Below, piece by piece: positions 37,641 through 39,342 of a stretch of DNA of 39,342 nt (its first letter is position 1; each line of letters begins with the position of its first letter). A program made the position numbers and the translations under genes. The stretch is from Coriobacteriales bacterium (lineage in GTDB: Bacteria > Actinomycetota > Coriobacteriia > Coriobacteriales > UBA8131). The stretch lies in the NCBI GenBank assembly GCA_031272005.1, contig JAISUQ010000179.1, positions 1 to 39,342 on the forward strand. The letters run 5' to 3'. The notes beneath the pieces were generated by a model that saw nothing but the letters and a program-made list of their open reading frames with translations, was not told the origin of the DNA and ran no database searches.

Positions 37641-39289
37641 CTGTACCCCATGTCCTGATAATCGCTTGTCGAAGAAGAGTATAGTCTATGTGCTTCATAA
37701 TAGTAGTCATTTCTAACATAAACAGTACTGTCCAAAGCATCATTAAATGGGGTGTAGTTTGCTTCGATGTACTCAACGTAGTCAGCGGCGTATTCTTGTT
37801 GAGAATAGCCTCTTGGTGCAAGAGTCGAATTATAAATCACTACTTTTGGCTGATTATGGGCGAAGTCCTCCAGCCCTTTCTGCCCATACTTTTCAGTCAT
37901 CCATGCTGATATGCCGCCGTATGGAGCCGCTGGCAAGTGGCCAGTACCGATATAGAGGTCGACTCTGACATCACACACGAGTATCCGATCTTCAGGAGTG
38001 GTAATGGCGTTGATGATAGCCCCGGTACTTCCAGCGGTGGTATATGTATCATTGATGTCCCGATTCAGGTTGGCTGGCATCTGCACGATATAAGAGTTGC
38101 AAATCAGTAAGCTCGCAATTAGTGGAAAAATGGAAACTGCCGGTAGTGCTTCCCTGTATTTATTACGCGACTGAAAGGCTTTTACAGCAGGGTATAGAAG
38201 AGTGAAACACGACACGGCATAGTACGGAATCATGTGCCAGCCGCCAGCGATATTGTATCGAGCCATTGACATGACAATGAAAACGAAGATCATCAATCCA
38301 TGCAATTTATTCTTCAAGAAAACATAGAATATGAAGCAAATGTTACCGATAAAATAGCTGGCCACCATCAGGCTGCTGAAAGCCTGATCACCAATTGAGG
38401 TAACCGAATCGAACAACGAAGTGAAGAAAAACAAGAATGGGAGAATAAATGCCTCCAGGATACTGGAGCCATACTTATTGTCATTATACTTTGGGTAGAT
38501 TTCTCTATTGATTACCCAGATACCTTGATAAGCGTCATCAAGCGTACCAGTTAAAACCAAGTAGAGCAGAAAAACCAACAGGGCGCCGATAATTATTCCA
38601 AAAAGCAATTTGAATTTTGTGAAAAGATGCAGTATAAATTCCTTGAAAGTGCGCTTTTTCGCCTGCGCATCTGAGGCTTCAATAATCAGTACGCTGAGCA
38701 AAGTAGTGAAAAGCACAAATCCCGAGACCATCGCTGAGCCCAACATGAGAATGACACTGATACCCAGAGCAATCGAACTACGCCTCGACAGTTCTTTGGT
38801 TTTCAGATAATGCAGGAATTCCAACAGGAGCAGAACCAAACCCATCATGTGTAGCAAGTCGGTGGTTACTGAGTAGAGTTCGGATTGCAGGCTCAAAGAA
38901 CTGATGAATAAAGCTGGAAAGATCAGGCACGGTATTGCGCCATACCATTTCTTATAACGAAGCCATGCAAAAGTAAAAAAACCTGACAACAGACAGTATG
39001 TGCCAACTCGAAAACCAATGAACCCTTTAACTCCAAAGAGAGTTAGTAGATAGCAGAAGAAGTACATCAGCGGTGGATGCTGAGAGGGGTAGCCGTCGTA
39101 GAGCAGTGCACCGTTTTTCATCACCAATGCACCAATCATGTTGTCCGACTCATAAATTGTAGCTGGCATATTGATATGAGGAATGAACATCAGAAAATAG
39201 AGCGCAAACACACCGATGGTCAGCAAGGCAGCTTTTTGCATCTGCGTGCCCTTTTTCTTGCTCAGCAGCGTTTTGTTCGTGCTACTCAT
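37637..39289 (-). CDS. Polytopic membrane glycosyltransferase-like protein (GT39/ArnT-like)
   Basis: Multi-TM; IYESDNMIGALVMKNGALLYDGYPSQHPPLMYFFCYLL N-terminal region; ATGA overlap with the downstream aldolase gene. Confidence 0.7.
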   Translation of the reverse strand: MSSTNKTLLSKKKGTQMQKAALLTIGVFALYFLMFIPHINMPATIYESDNMIGALVMKNGALLYDGYPSQHPPLMYFFCYLLTLFGVKGFIGFRVGTYCLLSGFFTFAWLRYKKWYGAIPCLIFPALFISSLSLQSELYSVTTDLLHMMGLVLLLLEFLHYLKTKELSRRSSIALGISVILMLGSAMVSGFVLFTTLLSVLIIEASDAQAKKRTFKEFILHLFTKFKLLFGIIIGALLVFLLYLVLTGTLDDAYQGIWVINREIYPKYNDNKYGSSILEAFILPFLFFFTSLFDSVTSIGDQAFSSLMVASYFIGNICFIFYVFLKNKLHGLMIFVFIVMSMARYNIAGGWHMIPYYAVSCFTLLYPAVKAFQSRNKYREALPAVSIFPLIASLLICNSYIVQMPANLNRDINDTYTTAGSTGAIINAITTPEDRILVCDVRVDLYIGTGHLPAAPYGGISAWMTEKYGQKGLEDFAHNQPKVVIYNSTLAPRGYSQQEYAADYVEYIEANYTPFNDALDSTVYVRNDYYYEAHRLYSSSTSDYQDMGYR

Positions 39290-39342
39290 TTTTTCCTCGG
39301 GGGATAGCGATGCTCTTCAAGAGCCTATCGTGGATGAATTCT

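Overview
Read directly from the sequence, the window has three parts. (1) 1-13242: the 3' end of fusA, then an S10-spc ribosomal-protein/secretion operon (rpsJ-rplC-D-W-B-rpsS-rplV-rpsC-rplP-rpmC-rpsQ-rplN-X-E-rpsN(Zn)-rpsH-rplF-R-rpsE-rpmD-rplO-secY-adk-map), all on +. No tuf follows fusA and no infA...rpoA block follows map. (2) 13243-18500: a gene-poor junction with decayed ORFs, short palindromic repeats, a DUF2064-type protein, a coiled-coil/M23 peptidase, a MITE-like palindromic element and a sirtuin. (3) 18554-39289: a DUF1015 protein, then a surface-glycopolymer locus: LytR-CpsA-Psr protein, rfbD, rfbC, a double glycosyltransferase, a GT2, a giant RgpF-HAD fusion, a Wzm/Wzt-type ABC exporter and a membrane GT on +; a flippase, UDP-sugar dehydrogenase, UDP-glucuronate-decarboxylase-like epimerase, an aldolase-family gene frameshifted at a G7 tract and a second membrane GT on -. 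The last ~2.6 kb is visibly more AT-rich. The observations most worth checking are the ~198-bp palindromic element with 11-bp flanking direct repeats, the homopolymer-interrupted aldolase gene, the RgpF-HAD multidomain protein, and repeat-built low-complexity inserts recurring in many neighbouring proteins. Taxonomy was not determined; an actinobacterial/coriobacterial-like host is only a guess.
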